Assembly: GCF_029867415.1 (NCBI RefSeq)
Contig: NC_081185.1
Span: 76,109,553-76,173,552, forward strand
Direction of reading: 5' to 3'
DNA: 64,000 nucleotides
Source of the DNA: Vicia villosa
Lineage: Eukaryota > Streptophyta > Magnoliopsida > Fabales > Fabaceae
Shown: piece by piece, positions 36,022-49,480 of the stretch
How positions within the stretch are numbered: the stretch's first letter is position 1
Layout: the number at the start of each line of letters is the position of its first letter
Made by a program: the position numbers and the translations under genes
The notes under the pieces: generated by a model
Database searches by the model: none
What the model was told of the DNA's origin: nothing
The model's input: the letters and a program-made list of their open reading frames with translations, nothing else

Positions 36022-38069
36022 ATGGATACAACTATCATTGAGAGGAAGAGGAAATCGGCACTCGCAAGAAGACATCGGAGAGCTGTCTTGAATGAAAGAA
36101 CAAAAAAAAGAAATAGAGTTGATGAGAATGGAAGTGATTTCAAGATATGTTAAAGCAGTTTTTATCATCCATTACGTGACAATGTAAGGATACAACTGTC
36201 TAATATAACTTCTCCTATCAGTAATATAGGGATTCAGAATCGTCGCTCACCACTCGGTGGAGTTGCAAAATCATCAGCCAAACTATTGCAAATTGGTCTG
36301 AAAGAATCTGTGTCATACAATCATATGGAAAAACATTCATACGAAAATATTGTCTATCATGCAACACCTCAGCCTAACATGACGGATAGTCAATTCTCAT
36401 CTGAAAGCTCCATATCAAATATTACTGTTGTTTCACTCACCCCTGCACAGAAATTTGCAATGGCACGTGAGAGGAGGAAGTCACTTATAAATTTGAAAAA
36501 ATCTCGCACACACACAACACCAACCACGAACGGAAGTTGTAACACCATAGAAACTGATAATCTTCATTCTCCGGTATGTGTATCTGAATTGTTATAACAT
36601 GTGTTAAACTCTTTTATTGCAGCTTAATTCTTTCCTCCGGATATAAACATCGTGCTATAAATTTGATTGCAACGTATAACATCCGTCGTTTCATCCAGCA
36701 AAAAGAAAAAACTCATGATGTCCGAAACATCGCAGCAAATTTATTCAATGACTTTTCTAATGTTGCCAATGAGGGTATCTCTTCCTCCACAAGCAACTGC
36801 GTTGGTACAACCGAAGTAGACATTGAAGACGATGAGAGTTCGGACGAGGATAGGTCGGAAAAATCATTTAGTGATAGTGAATGTGAGTTCATAAACAACA
36901 ATCCTGACTATGATTCAGCATCAAGCGTCGATGACCATGAGCAGCAAAATACAATTCATAGTTCGATTAATGATCATGATTCAGGTTACATTTTGTTTTA
37001 AAATGTTATATTATCATGTCAAACTATTGTTCATTTATAATCAGTACATTATATTATAAAGTTAAAATTCAAGTGCCTTATTTCAACGTTTGTTTATTCG
37101 TTATGGCCATATTATGATTTCGGTTGTATCTTTTCAGGATACTCAGATATAGGTGATCCTGCAATAGAATGTACACGTTGTGGGGCACTTATGTGGTACG
37201 GAGAGAAAACTGATAAACGAAAACATAGTGCTGTCCCCAAATTCCAACAGTGTTGTGGAAATGGCAAGATTTTGCTTCCTCTTTTGAAATTACCTCCTCC
37301 TTATCTTAACCAGTTGTTGTTTCAAGATGATGGTCTGGATAATCAGAATTATCAGCAATATTGTAGATTGTACAACATGATGTTTGCCTTTACATCTCCT
37401 AGTATGAATTTTGACAACAGGTTCAATGCCGGTGGAGGTCCTCCTAACATAAGAGTACATGGACAGCCTTGCCATAGGATTGGGAGCATAGTGCCGCTTA
37501 ATGGACAGACACCCAGATTTTCTCAGCTATATATTTACGACACTGAAAATGAAATACAACATCGGATCAAAGGAATGGGGTAATTTATCACCATTTAATA
37601 ATTTAATAGACTACATTAATAATATATGCTTATTATATACAATTTATTCCTCGGTAGCTTAATTCACGTGTTGTGATTTATTTTTCAGAAACAATCCAAA
37701 TATAATTCCGCATGTGGTGACCGAATTGAAGAATATGCTTGACGAGTTCAACACACATGCTAAATCTTTTAGGATGGCTGCAGACAGGCTGCGACATTCC
37801 GATGTATCGGAATTGAAGTTAAGATTAATTGCAGATAGATCAAAAGATGGTAGAATTTACAATCAACCCAATGTTGCAGAAGTTGCTGCATTGATAGTAG
37901 GCGACGTTGACACCGGAGATAAAAGGGATATTATTCTTGAGAGACAAAGCGGTAAGCTAAAGAGATTAAGTGAGTTTCATCCAGCATATCTTGCTTTACA
38001 ATATCCCCTACTTTTTCCTTATGGAGAAGACGGATTTAAGCTTGGTGTTCTACACAGGGAAACAAGTTC

Positions 38070-38079
38070 AAAAAAAAAA
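38070..38079 (+). other. A10 run carrying a frameshift
   Basis: The Rep frame ends just after this run and resumes in another frame from 38080 with family-like sequence (NKLTIREWLAYRIQTRA). One fewer A would make the two frames continuous. It is a replication-slippage lesion or a sequencing error. Confidence 0.7.
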
Positions 38080-39121
38080 GATGAATAAGCTTACCATAAG
38101 AGAATGGCTTGCGTATCGCATTCAAACAAGAGCAACTGAGGCACATACGCTTTTGAGATCACGGAGACTGTTTCAGCAATTTTTAGTTGATGGATTCTGT
38201 ATGATGGAGTCCCAAGGATTGAATTATATCCGCAAGCATCAGAAGAAACTTAGAGTTTCTAAGTACTCCAATCTTACCGGTCCAGACCAAGGATCGGACA
38301 CACAGGGTTCAAACAAAGGTAAAAGGGTAGTTTTGCCGTCTACCTATGTTGGTAGCAGGAGATACATGGAGCAGCTTTATTTTGATGGAATGGCTATTCG
38401 TAGCCACGTTGGTTTTCCCGAACTTTTTATCACTTTTACTTGCAATCCAAAGTGGCCCGAAATTAAGAGAGTTACCGACAAAATAAAGCTTCATCCTCAC
38501 GATCGCCCTGACATCATATCCCGAGTTTTTAAAATCAAGTTGGATGAGCTGTTGTCTGATTTAACAAAAAAGCATGTATTGGGGAGAGTTGTTGCATGTA
38601 AGTCGTTGTACGATCCACTTATATATATATGGGCATGCTAGCTTTAACTCATTACTACTTTGAATAATGTTCGTTCTTATTGTTTCTCTATTTTATGTTA
38701 TTGCAGATATATACACAATTGAGTTTCAAAAAAGAGGTTTACCACATGCACATATTCTGTTATTTATGCATCCCGAAAGCAAGTGTCCCAGTCCAGAAGA
38801 TATAAACAACATCATTTCAGCAGAAATTCCATCGGAGGATGATGATATGCAACTTTATCATCTGGTGAAAACACATATGATTCACGGCCCATGCGGATAC
38901 GCAAACACTTCATCTCCGTGTATGAAAAACAATCAATGCTCAAAATTCTTCCCAAAGAAATTTCAGGCTCGCACTGTTGTTGACCACGAAGAATATCCTT
39001 TGTATATGAGAAGAGATACTGGAATTACAGTTACGAAAAAGGACATTGACCTTGATAACAGATTTGTAGTTCCTTATAATCCATATTTGTTGAAGAAATT
39101 CCAGGCTCACATCAACATTGA

Positions 39122-39811
39122 GTGGTGTAATCAGGGAACATCCGTTAAGTATTTATTCAAATATATTAACAAAGGATATGACCAAATTACCGCAACTGTA
39201 GTTGATACTACCAATGATGGATCATCTTTAAATGGAAATCTTGATGAAATAAAACAATATCTTGACTGTAGATATGTCTCTCCAAGTGAAGCATGTTGGA
39301 GGATATTCTCATTTCCCATTCATGGAAGGTCGCACGCTGTCGAGAGGTTGTATTTTCATCTCGAGGGAGACAATTGTGTTTACTATACTGATTATGAGTT
39401 GATCGATGAGGTACTTGAAAAACCAAGTGTGAAAGAGTCTATGTTTACCGCTTGGATGGAAGCCAAGTGGTGTAATCAGGGAACATCCGTTAAGTATTTA
39501 TTCAAATATATTAACAAAGGATATGACCAAATTACCGCAACTGTAGTTGATACTACCAATGATGGATCATCTTTAAATGGAAATCTTGATGAAATAAAAC
39601 AATATCTTGACTGTAGATATGTCTCTCCAAGTGAAGCATGTTGGAGGATATTCTCATTTCCCATTCATGGAAGGTCGCACGCTGTTGAGAGGTTGTATTT
39701 TCATCTCGAGGGAGACAATTGTGTTTACTATACTGATTATGAGTTGATCGATGAGGTACTTGAAAAACCAAGTGTGAAAGAGTCTATGTTTACCGCTTGG
39801 ATGGAAGCCAA
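39122..39811 (+). repeat. 345-bp exact tandem duplication inside the Rep domain
   Basis: Units 39122-39466 and 39467-39811 differ at a single base seen (C at 39341, T at 39686, a CpG-to-TpG change). 345 is 115 codons, so the frame is kept. Each unit encodes WCNQGTSVKYLFKYINKGYD through FTAWMEA, including the two catalytic-tyrosine candidates (codons 39150/39162 and 39495/39507). Only one unit is normal for the family. Confidence 0.95.
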
Positions 39812-41099
39812 CAAGACATATCCAGAGGAAAAAGATTTGACTTACTCCAAGTTTCTCACAAGATTTGTGTACGACAAAAGATACAGACGGTGGAGACCAC
39901 GCAAAAGAGGTAATACAGTTGGAAGACTTATATGGATCCAAACAATAATTTGAGAATAATTCATTCAAAGTTCAAGTTTCAACTATATTCGATGTTTAAG
40001 ATGAACTCCATTTGCAAAGTTCATTCAAATGACTATCATCGTTCATTACAAGTTTCTTTTAAGGTTTATTACAAGCTTATGAAAGTGGGCATCATTTGCC
40101 ATTCATACATCAAAGTTCCAAGCTTACAAAGTCAAATTGATTGCAATAGTCCTAACTTATTATAAAGACATTGCAAACCAAAAAGGAACTACATATCAAA
40201 TGGCATCTATTATTCAAACTCCATTACAAAAAATACAAGAGTTCATCTCAACTTCAAGAGTTTATCATATCACATTCCATAAGTTTAAACTCATTACAAA
40301 AGCCATTACATCATTCCTATTCCAGTACATCACTCTAATCTATCATAAAGAATTCAGTTGAATTTATCTTCAATTTCTCTTCATCTTTGAGACTTTATAT
40401 TCACTTGTAGCAGAGTCTCAACATTCCAAAACACAATTCACACCTGCACATCAAAAGCAAAAATGGAATTAAGTACATCTCAGCATTCTAACAGCTTCAG
40501 TTCTATGGTTCTGATTGCACACAACTGACAGAATCTCAGCAAGGCTCACTACCTGCACATAGTCCATAGCCCCAATCATTTACCATTCTACCTCAAGTTC
40601 CAATTTAAACCAAAACAAAACCATACCAAACAGCAGCCCCATTCATAACAAAAATCAAACAATTCCATACATCCATACAATTCCATACATTCATAAACAT
40701 TTCCATACACATTCTAACAGTCCACCATAAACTTCCAGCCTACACATTCCCATATAAACTAACAAACGTGCAGTCCTACATATTCCCATTCAATACAACA
40801 CATTTCACAAATCAGTCAAATAAACAAAAAAATTCTCTTAACCATTTATTCACAACTAAGTGTTATTCTTTTTAACCTTCAGCGTCAACTAACTTAACTA
40901 CCTAACATTCAGTTTAACAGAACCACTTCCAACCAATTGCTAACAGCTTCATAACAACCTAGTACAAAATCCTAACAGTTCATAACTAACTCTAACCAAT
41001 TTTTAACAAACTTCTAACTAACTTATAACCTCTTTATAGCAGATTCTTATAACAGAATGTAACAGAAAAGTTCAAAAACTAACCTTGAGGATGAACCTC

Positions 41100-41106
41100 T
41101 ATATAA
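41100..41106 (+). promoter_or_regulatory. TATA box in the Ogre-like LTR
   Basis: TATATAA followed by ACTTGAGCTCC and a pyrimidine-rich leader, consistent with an LTR Pol II promoter about 1.15 kb from the left edge. Confidence 0.5.
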
Positions 41107-42854
41107 CTTGAGCTCCTTCTTCAGAAACAGCTCCCACACCATAATCATCCTTCATCCACACTTCACATTCACCATTCTCTTCCACCACTCTGCTTCATAC
41201 TTCTCACCCTTCATCCATCTTCATGCCATTCCTCATCATCTTCATCCACCAATCTTCACTTCTGCAACCTCTCTTCTCCATCACATTCACACTCATCTTC
41301 CACCCTCACCATCATTAGAGCACAACCACAAGCCTCTCTCAGAGTTCCTCCATTGAACTCTGAGTGAAGGTGTGCTAAACCACTCTTCTTCGCCTCTACA
41401 CCTCACCGTGACTCTCCACACGATAACTCTCAACGCACAGTTCACTCCAATTCAAACAACACCACATTTCAGAATTGTTCAAAACAACAAAATAGAAGAA
41501 GAACAGAAGACGAAGAGAAAAAGAAGAAGCGGTGAACACAAGCTAAAGAATTCAAGAACTCACCGGGAAAATCACTTTATCCTCCTGCGTTTATTTCGCA
41601 GTCTCGTGCTTAAGACTCTCCTCTTTGGCTTTCTCTTCAATCCACGTGTGTTCTTCAATTCCAGGTAAGTTTCTTTTCCTTCAGTTTACTCGTCGTTCTT
41701 GCCTAGCCATTGTGGTCATTACTGTTTCCCTTTCGATCCCCTTCTGTTTTGATTGAATTGAGGCGTTGACATGTGGAATTCGGAGTTTCTCTCGGTTAGG
41801 GTTAGCTTCGCCCCTTTTCGATTTGAGGTTGAGAAGGTTGCTTTTGGGTGAAATTGTGGCCGGATCTATGTTCAGGGCGTAGTAGGGATTAGATATTTAG
41901 GTTTTATTTGGGGTTTCGCTACCCTCCGCCGCCTCCGGTACGGCGGAGCGATTTTCGGCAACTGTGTTGATTGGGAGAGACGAGTGAGATACGATAGAGA
42001 GAGTTAGTAAGAGAAGCTGAAACGTCACGCTGCATAGTTCTATCTTTTTCATTTCTTTATTTCTTTTTTTAAATTAATTGAATTAGTTATGGTTAACTAA
42101 ATATAATTGTTGCTTAATTAATGTTAACAATAATCTGAAACAAATAACTTCATTGGGCCAACTACCAGCGCACCCCCACTAGGCCCGTTATATCACTTTT
42201 TGGCACATAAGAAACTGAACAAAAACAATAACTCTTCTGGGCCTCCCTGTTTGGGCCATGCGCCAGTTACTCTTCACACCTATAATTCAGTTTACACCCC
42301 CGGGTTCATTTAGATTTTAGATAGAATTAAGATTTTTTTTACTATTTTTAGGTTCTAAAAAATGCAATAAAGATCGTTAAAATCTTGTTAGATTTGTAGG
42401 TAATCTTGACATAAAAAAATAATCATAAAAAATATTAGATTTGTTAGGCTAATCATTTTATTTTCTTTATGCTTAATTCGAATTCTTTTTCTCATGTAAA
42501 ATTCTCATAAAAATAGTATCTTTTAATTCATTTTTGCACTATATTCTAAATCATTTGTTTTCATGTTTTGTGCTATATTTTCAAGTCATTCTTTTAGCCA
42601 ATTTTTGTACCAATTTTGTATCATGCTTACTTGTGATTTTTGCTTGTAATTTTTGCTTGTAATTTCACTTGTTTGTTCCTTTAGATTTAGGACCTATAAT
42701 ATCTCCATAACCTTTAGGTTAGTCTTTTCCCTTAAAATCCTAACAATTAGGTATAATCATGACATTAGGCTAGTTATTCATTTTAGGCTAGTTTTCTTCT
42801 TTTTCTTTTCAACTTTAAAACATTTAATAAAGGAAGATGCGAATCACATTAAGA

Positions 42855-43125
42855 AAGTGATAGAGAAATGAGTGGGATTCATTCCCTAATCTGTTTCTCA
42901 ATCACTTAGTGGCATAGAAATGAGTGGGATTCATTCCCTAATCTGTTTCTCTGTCACTACTTAATGGGAGAGAAATGAGTGGGATTCATTCCCTAATCTG
43001 TTTCTCGAACATTAACTAATGGGATAGAAATGAGTGGGATTCATTCCCTAATCTGTTTCTGGAACATTACATAATGGGATAGAAGTGAGTGGGATTCATT
43101 CCCTAATCTGCTTCTCGATCATTAT
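42855..43125 (+). repeat. Tandem array, 52-56 bp unit, five copies
   Basis: Each copy contains GAAATGAGTGGGATTCATTC followed by CCTAATCTGTTTCT (starts about 42863, 42915, 42969, 43025, 43081). The linkers vary around TAATGGGATA. The core GAATGAATCCCACTC is also found on the opposite strand as its complement, giving a partial palindrome. Confidence 0.88.
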
Positions 43126-44097
43126 ACATTTTTATGTGATTCGAATCGCAAAGTAAACTCCCTTAAAAAATACCCAACCAAAAACATCTAAAACACTTAA
43201 TAAAGGCTTAGACCTAAACAAAGTAAGGAAGTGATGCGAAGCCTTGTATTGGGTTTTGTTCATCATGGAATTACATCTAAAAGACACAAACCATAGAGCA
43301 ACTCGAGTCTCCCTTGCTTAAGGGTTCCACTCGAAACGCTCAAACTCTCTTCTCTCTCTTGCCTTCAGGGCATTCTTTCCCTTAATCGGACACGTTGCTT
43401 CCTTTCGATCGCAGACTGGTAACGCATAAGACTCCATTCAACGAGCTGCTATCCTGACGCTAGATTGCGAATGTAACTCCGTCCACTAAAAAACACAAAA
43501 ACAAACAAAAACTAAAGAGCCGAACTACGACGCTCTGATTCCTGAAAAGGATACGTAGGCATTGGGTCGCGGGGCCTAAGCGAGCATAACTATTTATAAA
43601 CCTTATTTTCCCCGTGTTTCTTTTCTTTCATTTGCATGCATTCCCTTAGTACTAAGCTTTAGATTTATAAGTAACACACCCTTTAGATAGCAACAAACAT
43701 AGGTGGATACCATCGAGTACGATGGGCGTGAGGGGTGCTAGTACCTTCCCCTCGCGTAACCGACTCCCGTACCCTATCTCTGGTCGAAAGACCTTTTCTT
43801 ATCCTTTCTTTATTCTAGGTTTTCTGATATTCCTTTCCCTCTTTGGGATAAATATATTGGTGGCGACTCTAATCTTTTCGCGAGCGTGCGACACCTGGTC
43901 TATCATTTGATATGTTGGTTATTAGTATAGTTAGTCGAAAATTATATTATTTCCATGTAAGAATGCAAACACATTATTAATAACAAATAACAGTCCAAAT
44001 CTATCATTTGTTGTGTTAATAATATCTATAAATATCGTAGCATATCATTTAATAAATAATATTTTTGTTTGATTGATTTTTTTTTATTAATATATAG

Positions 44098-45960
44098 ACC
44101 TGCATTTAACGGACAATGAATTGAAGAACTTGACGCTCATTGCCATTAAGGAAATGTTGCAGTCCAATCGAAGAAGCTTGCATGAGTTTAAAGATATGCC
44201 ATATCCTGAATCATATGTCACAAGAGACATTGGCAACCGTCTAATATATGACGAATGTGATTACAACGTTAATGACGAAAGAAAAAATTTCACTGCTCTA
44301 TTCAAAGCACTCACAGGTTATCTTATAAAAAACTCGATATATATTTGCAACTCTGTTACGTTATTTCCCTGGACATAATTCCGTAAAAATTATAAGCAAA
44401 CTCACGATGTGCAGGTGAGCAACGTGGTATTTTTGAAACAATCATGCAAGCTGTAAAAAAACAAAGAGGGGGGTGTTTTTTTTGCATGGTTATGGAGGTA
44501 CCGGCAAAACTTTCATGTGGAGAACACTGTCAAGCGCACTGCGTTCAAAGAGAAAAATATGTATTACTGTTGCTTCAAGTGGCATAGCTTCATTATTATT
44601 GCCAGGCGGAAGAACTGCCCATTCAAAGTTCAAAATTCCAGTGCCGACCCTTGACAACTCTACGTGCAATATCGACAAGAATACCGAGCATGCACAGTTA
44701 CTTCAAGCAACTGATGTGATCATATGGGATGAAGCACCCATGGAACATAAAAATTGCTTTGAAGCATTAGACAAAATCCTTAAAGACCTCATGAATCAAA
44801 ATGGGCTATCGGGTAGAATATTTGGAGGGAAAGTTGTTGTATTCGGCGGAGATTTTCGGCAGATTCTTCCTGTTGTTCCAAGAGCTTCCCGTTCCGATAT
44901 TGTGCATGCATCAATATTCTCATCTTATGTGTGGTATCACTGCAAGGTCCTCACTCTAACAAGAAATATGAGGCTTAGGAATGATAGAGGCAATAAGAAC
45001 AGTAATGATATAGTAGAGTTCTTGAAATGGATACTGGATGTCGGCGATGGTAGGCTATCCGAACCAAATGATGGATTGGCCGATATAGAGATCCCTCAGG
45101 AATTATTAATTACAGATTTTGAAGATCCCATACAAGCCATCGTTGAAAGCACGTACCAGGATTCGTTGCAAAATTATACCCGTCTTGATTATTTGCAAGG
45201 CAAAGCAATTCTTGCATCAACAATTGAAGTTGTTGACAGAATAAACCATTATATTTTGGACCTAATACCAGGTACACAGTATTAACATATCACATTAATG
45301 TTCATATTGGTCAAATACTTAAATGTATAAGATGTCTTTCATTATCCGACGTTTTAATAATATTTTTCTCTTTCTTTAGGGGAAGAAAAGGAATATCTCA
45401 GTTCCGACGAGATAGATAAGACTGATGCGACATACACTGAAGCTTATGAAGTTCTAACACCCAAATTCTTGAGTAATCTAAGAACATCCGGTCTACCGAA
45501 TCACATTCTCAAATTGAAGGTTGGTACACCAATTATGTTGATGAGAAATTTAGACCAATCTCAAGGATTATGCAATGGCACAAGACTTATTGTTACAAGA
45601 TTGGCCAATCACGTCATTGAGGCAAGAATTATTTCTGGCAAAAATATAGGTAACCTCTTTTACATTCCTCGAATGTCTATGTCCCCTTCAGAGTCTCCTT
45701 GGCCATTTAAGTTGATTAGGCAACAATTTCCAATAATTGTCTCTTATGCTATGACAATTAATAAATCCCAAGGTCAATCTCTTGATACCGTCGGACTGTA
45801 TTTGCCTACTCCCGTCTTTAGTCATGGTCAATTATATGTTGCCATATCTAGAGTTACCAACAAAAACAATTTAAAGATACTGATTCATGACAACGACAAT
45901 GTTCCGCTGTCGACAACTACAAATGTCGTGTACAAGGAAGTTTTTCAATCACTTTGTTAA
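44098..45960 (+). pseudogene. Helitron Rep/helicase gene, Pif1-type helicase part
   Basis: Exons 44098-44316, 44415-45271 and 45380-45960 (TAA). Superfamily 1 helicase motifs are clear: Walker A GYGGTGKT (44488-44511), Walker B IIWDEAPM, FGGDFRQILPVVP, LTRNMR, AMTINKSQGQSLD and the terminal HGQLYVAISRV. The helicase would unwind DNA during rolling-circle transposition. A one-base loss in the G run just before Walker A (about 44468-44473) breaks the frame. The segment that normally joins Rep to helicase (well over 100 residues by family comparison) is missing, coinciding with the Ogre-like LTR. Confidence 0.88.
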
Positions 45961-46898
45961 CTGGTAATCCACACTTCCACATCCCATTATCTATCCATGT
46001 TTTAATTTATATGAATAATTATAAATATACTTAGTGTCTCATACTGTTTATATATTAACGTACATTAATTTTATTCAGGTTGAAAGCGAAGTCAACAAAA
46101 CATCTTAACAGCCACCGCCCACCGTGATTTACAGCATATGACTTTTTATTTTATTTATTGAATGGTAAAGGAAACTTTGTTTATGTCATTGTTGTATTTG
46201 TTTGTTTTTTTCGTAGACTCGGCAATGTTTAATCAATTATGATTTAGCTTCGTTGTGTCTTTGATAAATTTGCAATTGCACTTGCACTTATCTGAATATT
46301 GCTCTAATACGAACTGTATCATGTAGAATGAGTGCATGTTGAAGAAAATGCAAACTCTAATATACAACATTGGTTTGAATAACCTACACTTTATTATAAT
46401 ACACATCCCAAATAGATGGTTGATATCCATTCAATATAAATAGATTGTTAATTTTAAACAAATATATGTTCAAGCATTGCATATTTATTAAACAAATATA
46501 TGTTTAACCATTGGACATTTATTCATACAAACAAGTTACTGTTATACTTTCAAAACTCACAAGTTATTGATGCAAATAATGCTAAGGGTACCAGCATTAT
46601 ATTGACTAAACTGAACAACAGAGATGCTGCGATTTTGTAAAAAGATCACTATGTAACATTATTCAATCGTGCAAACATTATAAGATAATCAACAACACTA
46701 AAAACATGTTAAATCGAACCAAATAACGATTTAATGAACGAACCATACATTAAAACGAAAACTGTAGCAAGAGAAAAGTTTCCCTATTCCATGCTGTCAT
46801 GATAGATAATGTTCAGATTACGAATTTGGATCTCTCCTGTTTCAATGGAGCAACCTTCCCTTCAGTCTGTATTTCAATGGTGGATGCACCCATATAAA

Positions 46899-46950
<52 letters not shown>

Positions 46951-47180
46951 ATAACAACACACAATTAAATAAAGCAAATTAATGGCTAAGACATGCGATT
47001 GAAAGCGTGAGAGAAAGAGCTCGAGACAAAGGATATACTCAGAAATATAATATTTCTGCCAAATGCTTGACCATCAAGCACAGAAAAACCAAAATATTGT
47101 AACCATTGTTAAATATACCATTACAGTCCAAAAGCATTGATAACTTATAATTAAAATAAAATTAAAAAAAGCAAAATAAG
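45961..47180. other. Non-coding spacer after the helicase gene
   Basis: AT-rich, with a (TA)n tract at about 46900-46950. A short minus-strand open stretch (46892 down to 46812, ATG to TGA, 27 codons) lies next to the tract and could be an exon of an unrecognised gene, but splice support is absent. Confidence 0.45.
46900..46950. repeat. (TA)n microsatellite
   Basis: About 45 bp of TA repeats, interrupted once by a C. Confidence 0.9.
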
Positions 47181-48100
47181 TTATAGAAGTCTGAATTCAA
47201 CATCTCCTGCAAGCAGAAGAATACCAAGCTGACATCCTTCAACTTTCTCATAAGCTGGAAGAACAATACATGAACACGATATTCTGCAGTAATGAAAACT
47301 GTATGCGTTAGACAAACACAAAACTATTAAAAGGAAAAAAATTACAGTTTCTTACATATCACCAAATTAAATCCTGAATAACCAGGTTATACTATTATTA
47401 CACATTGTTGCACGTAATTCACTCACCAATTTTTCATGTTGGCAACCATATCCGACCACGCCTTCCATTCACTGCCATATATACAAATAAGATAATTACA
47501 ACATGAATTTAAAACAACACAGTATATTTAAAGATTTAAATATTTACTTATCTAATTAAAGTAATGGCATACCTTTCACCTTCTAAATCCACATACACAA
47601 CAGACAGCCCCTCACACACATCGACCACTTTGTGGTTCACATCAAGACCGGCACCGATCATAACATCCGACACGACCTGAACATCTTCAACTACGGCGTA
47701 CGCTAAACCAAGCTTCTTTCCCTCATGCTTTCCCCTCCACTTGATGTCAACCATCTTTCGTTGCCACACAGCTGATATATTCCTCAACTTTTTCTCCTTT
47801 TCCCACATGCATGTTTCACGGTCTATAACCCCCAAACCCAAAGTTACGCACAACTTGGTTACCCGGTTTCTTTTCCATTTCAATGACCTGTTGAGATCCT
47901 GAGATAAACGCCTGAGCTTTCTTTTGACGGCAAATCGTTCCCATCGATCACGAACCACAACATATTTTAGATTCCTACACATTAAAAAAGATGTACAAAT
48001 GATATTTAAACAACCGAAGTAAAATCTGAAAGAGTATTAATGCTGATGAAAAACAGATTATTCACCTGCATGCCTTTGCTACTTCGGATGAGCGAGTCAT
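47181..48100 (-). CDS. Unknown four-exon gene, 199 codons
   Basis: I do not recognise the family. A consistent model on the minus strand is 48100-48066, 47974-47573, 47471-47427 and 47298-47181, every junction GT/AG, total exactly 600 bases from ATG to TAA. The predicted protein starts MTRSSEVAKACR. It then has a very basic region (FAVKRKLRRLSQDLNRSLKW), a Val-rich middle (AVVEDVQVVSDVMIGAGLDV) and a Cys-rich tail (CFHYCRISCSC). No signal peptide or membrane segment is apparent. The fourth-exon acceptor was chosen because the alternative one 16 bases downstream gives an immediate stop. It lies between the Helitron helicase and a B3-like gene, antisense to the helicase. Confidence 0.55.

Positions 48101-49480
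<1,380 letters not shown>

Larger units (their letters stand above)
36022..39949 (+). pseudogene. Helitron Rep/helicase gene, N-terminal and Rep part
   Basis: Probable exons: 36022-36573, 36623-36984, 37139-37579, 37689-38597, 38707-39949. The middle exons match the Helitron N-terminal region, including a Cys-pair motif (CTRCGALMWYGE … FQQCCGNGK) and the Helitron-like domain (STYVGSRRYMEQLYFDGMAI, FPELFITFTCNPKWPEI). The Rep nuclease has the two-histidine motif GLPHAHILL (38742-38753) and the two-tyrosine motif KYLFKYINK. Lesions: TAA at 36151, an exon 1-2 join that does not keep frame, an extra A in the A10 run at 38070-38079, and a 345-bp in-frame tandem duplication (39122-39811). It ends abruptly at an Ogre-like LTR. 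The protein would nick and re-join DNA during rolling-circle transposition. Confidence 0.88.
39950..43895 (+). repeat. Ogre-like LTR (apparently solo) replacing part of the helicase gene
   Basis: The right end has the R/U5 style of Ogre-type LTRs (GGGGTGCTAGTACCTTCCCC, GGTGGCGACTCT, GAGCGTGCGACA). A TATA box (TATATAA, 41100-41106) is followed by a C-rich leader. The left edge is uncertain: Rep-like codons stop after …RGNTVGRLIW near 39937-39950. No internal retrotransposon region, primer binding site or matching target duplication was found. Open frames inside (for example 41108-41356, His/Pro/Ser-rich) are not recognisable genes. Confidence 0.6.

Noticed and set aside
36286..36597. Independent small gene
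   Set aside because: Same frame as the upstream ATG at 36022 and ends in a good splice donor; treated as part of Rep/helicase exon 1.
41108..41668. His/Pro/Ser-rich protein gene
   Set aside because: It lies just downstream of the LTR TATA box, in a C-rich leader with biased composition and no recognisable domain.
46812..46892. Short minus-strand exon (27 codons) beside a (TA)n tract
   Set aside because: No splice acceptor or connection to the neighbouring 199-codon gene could be supported; mentioned only within the spacer entry.
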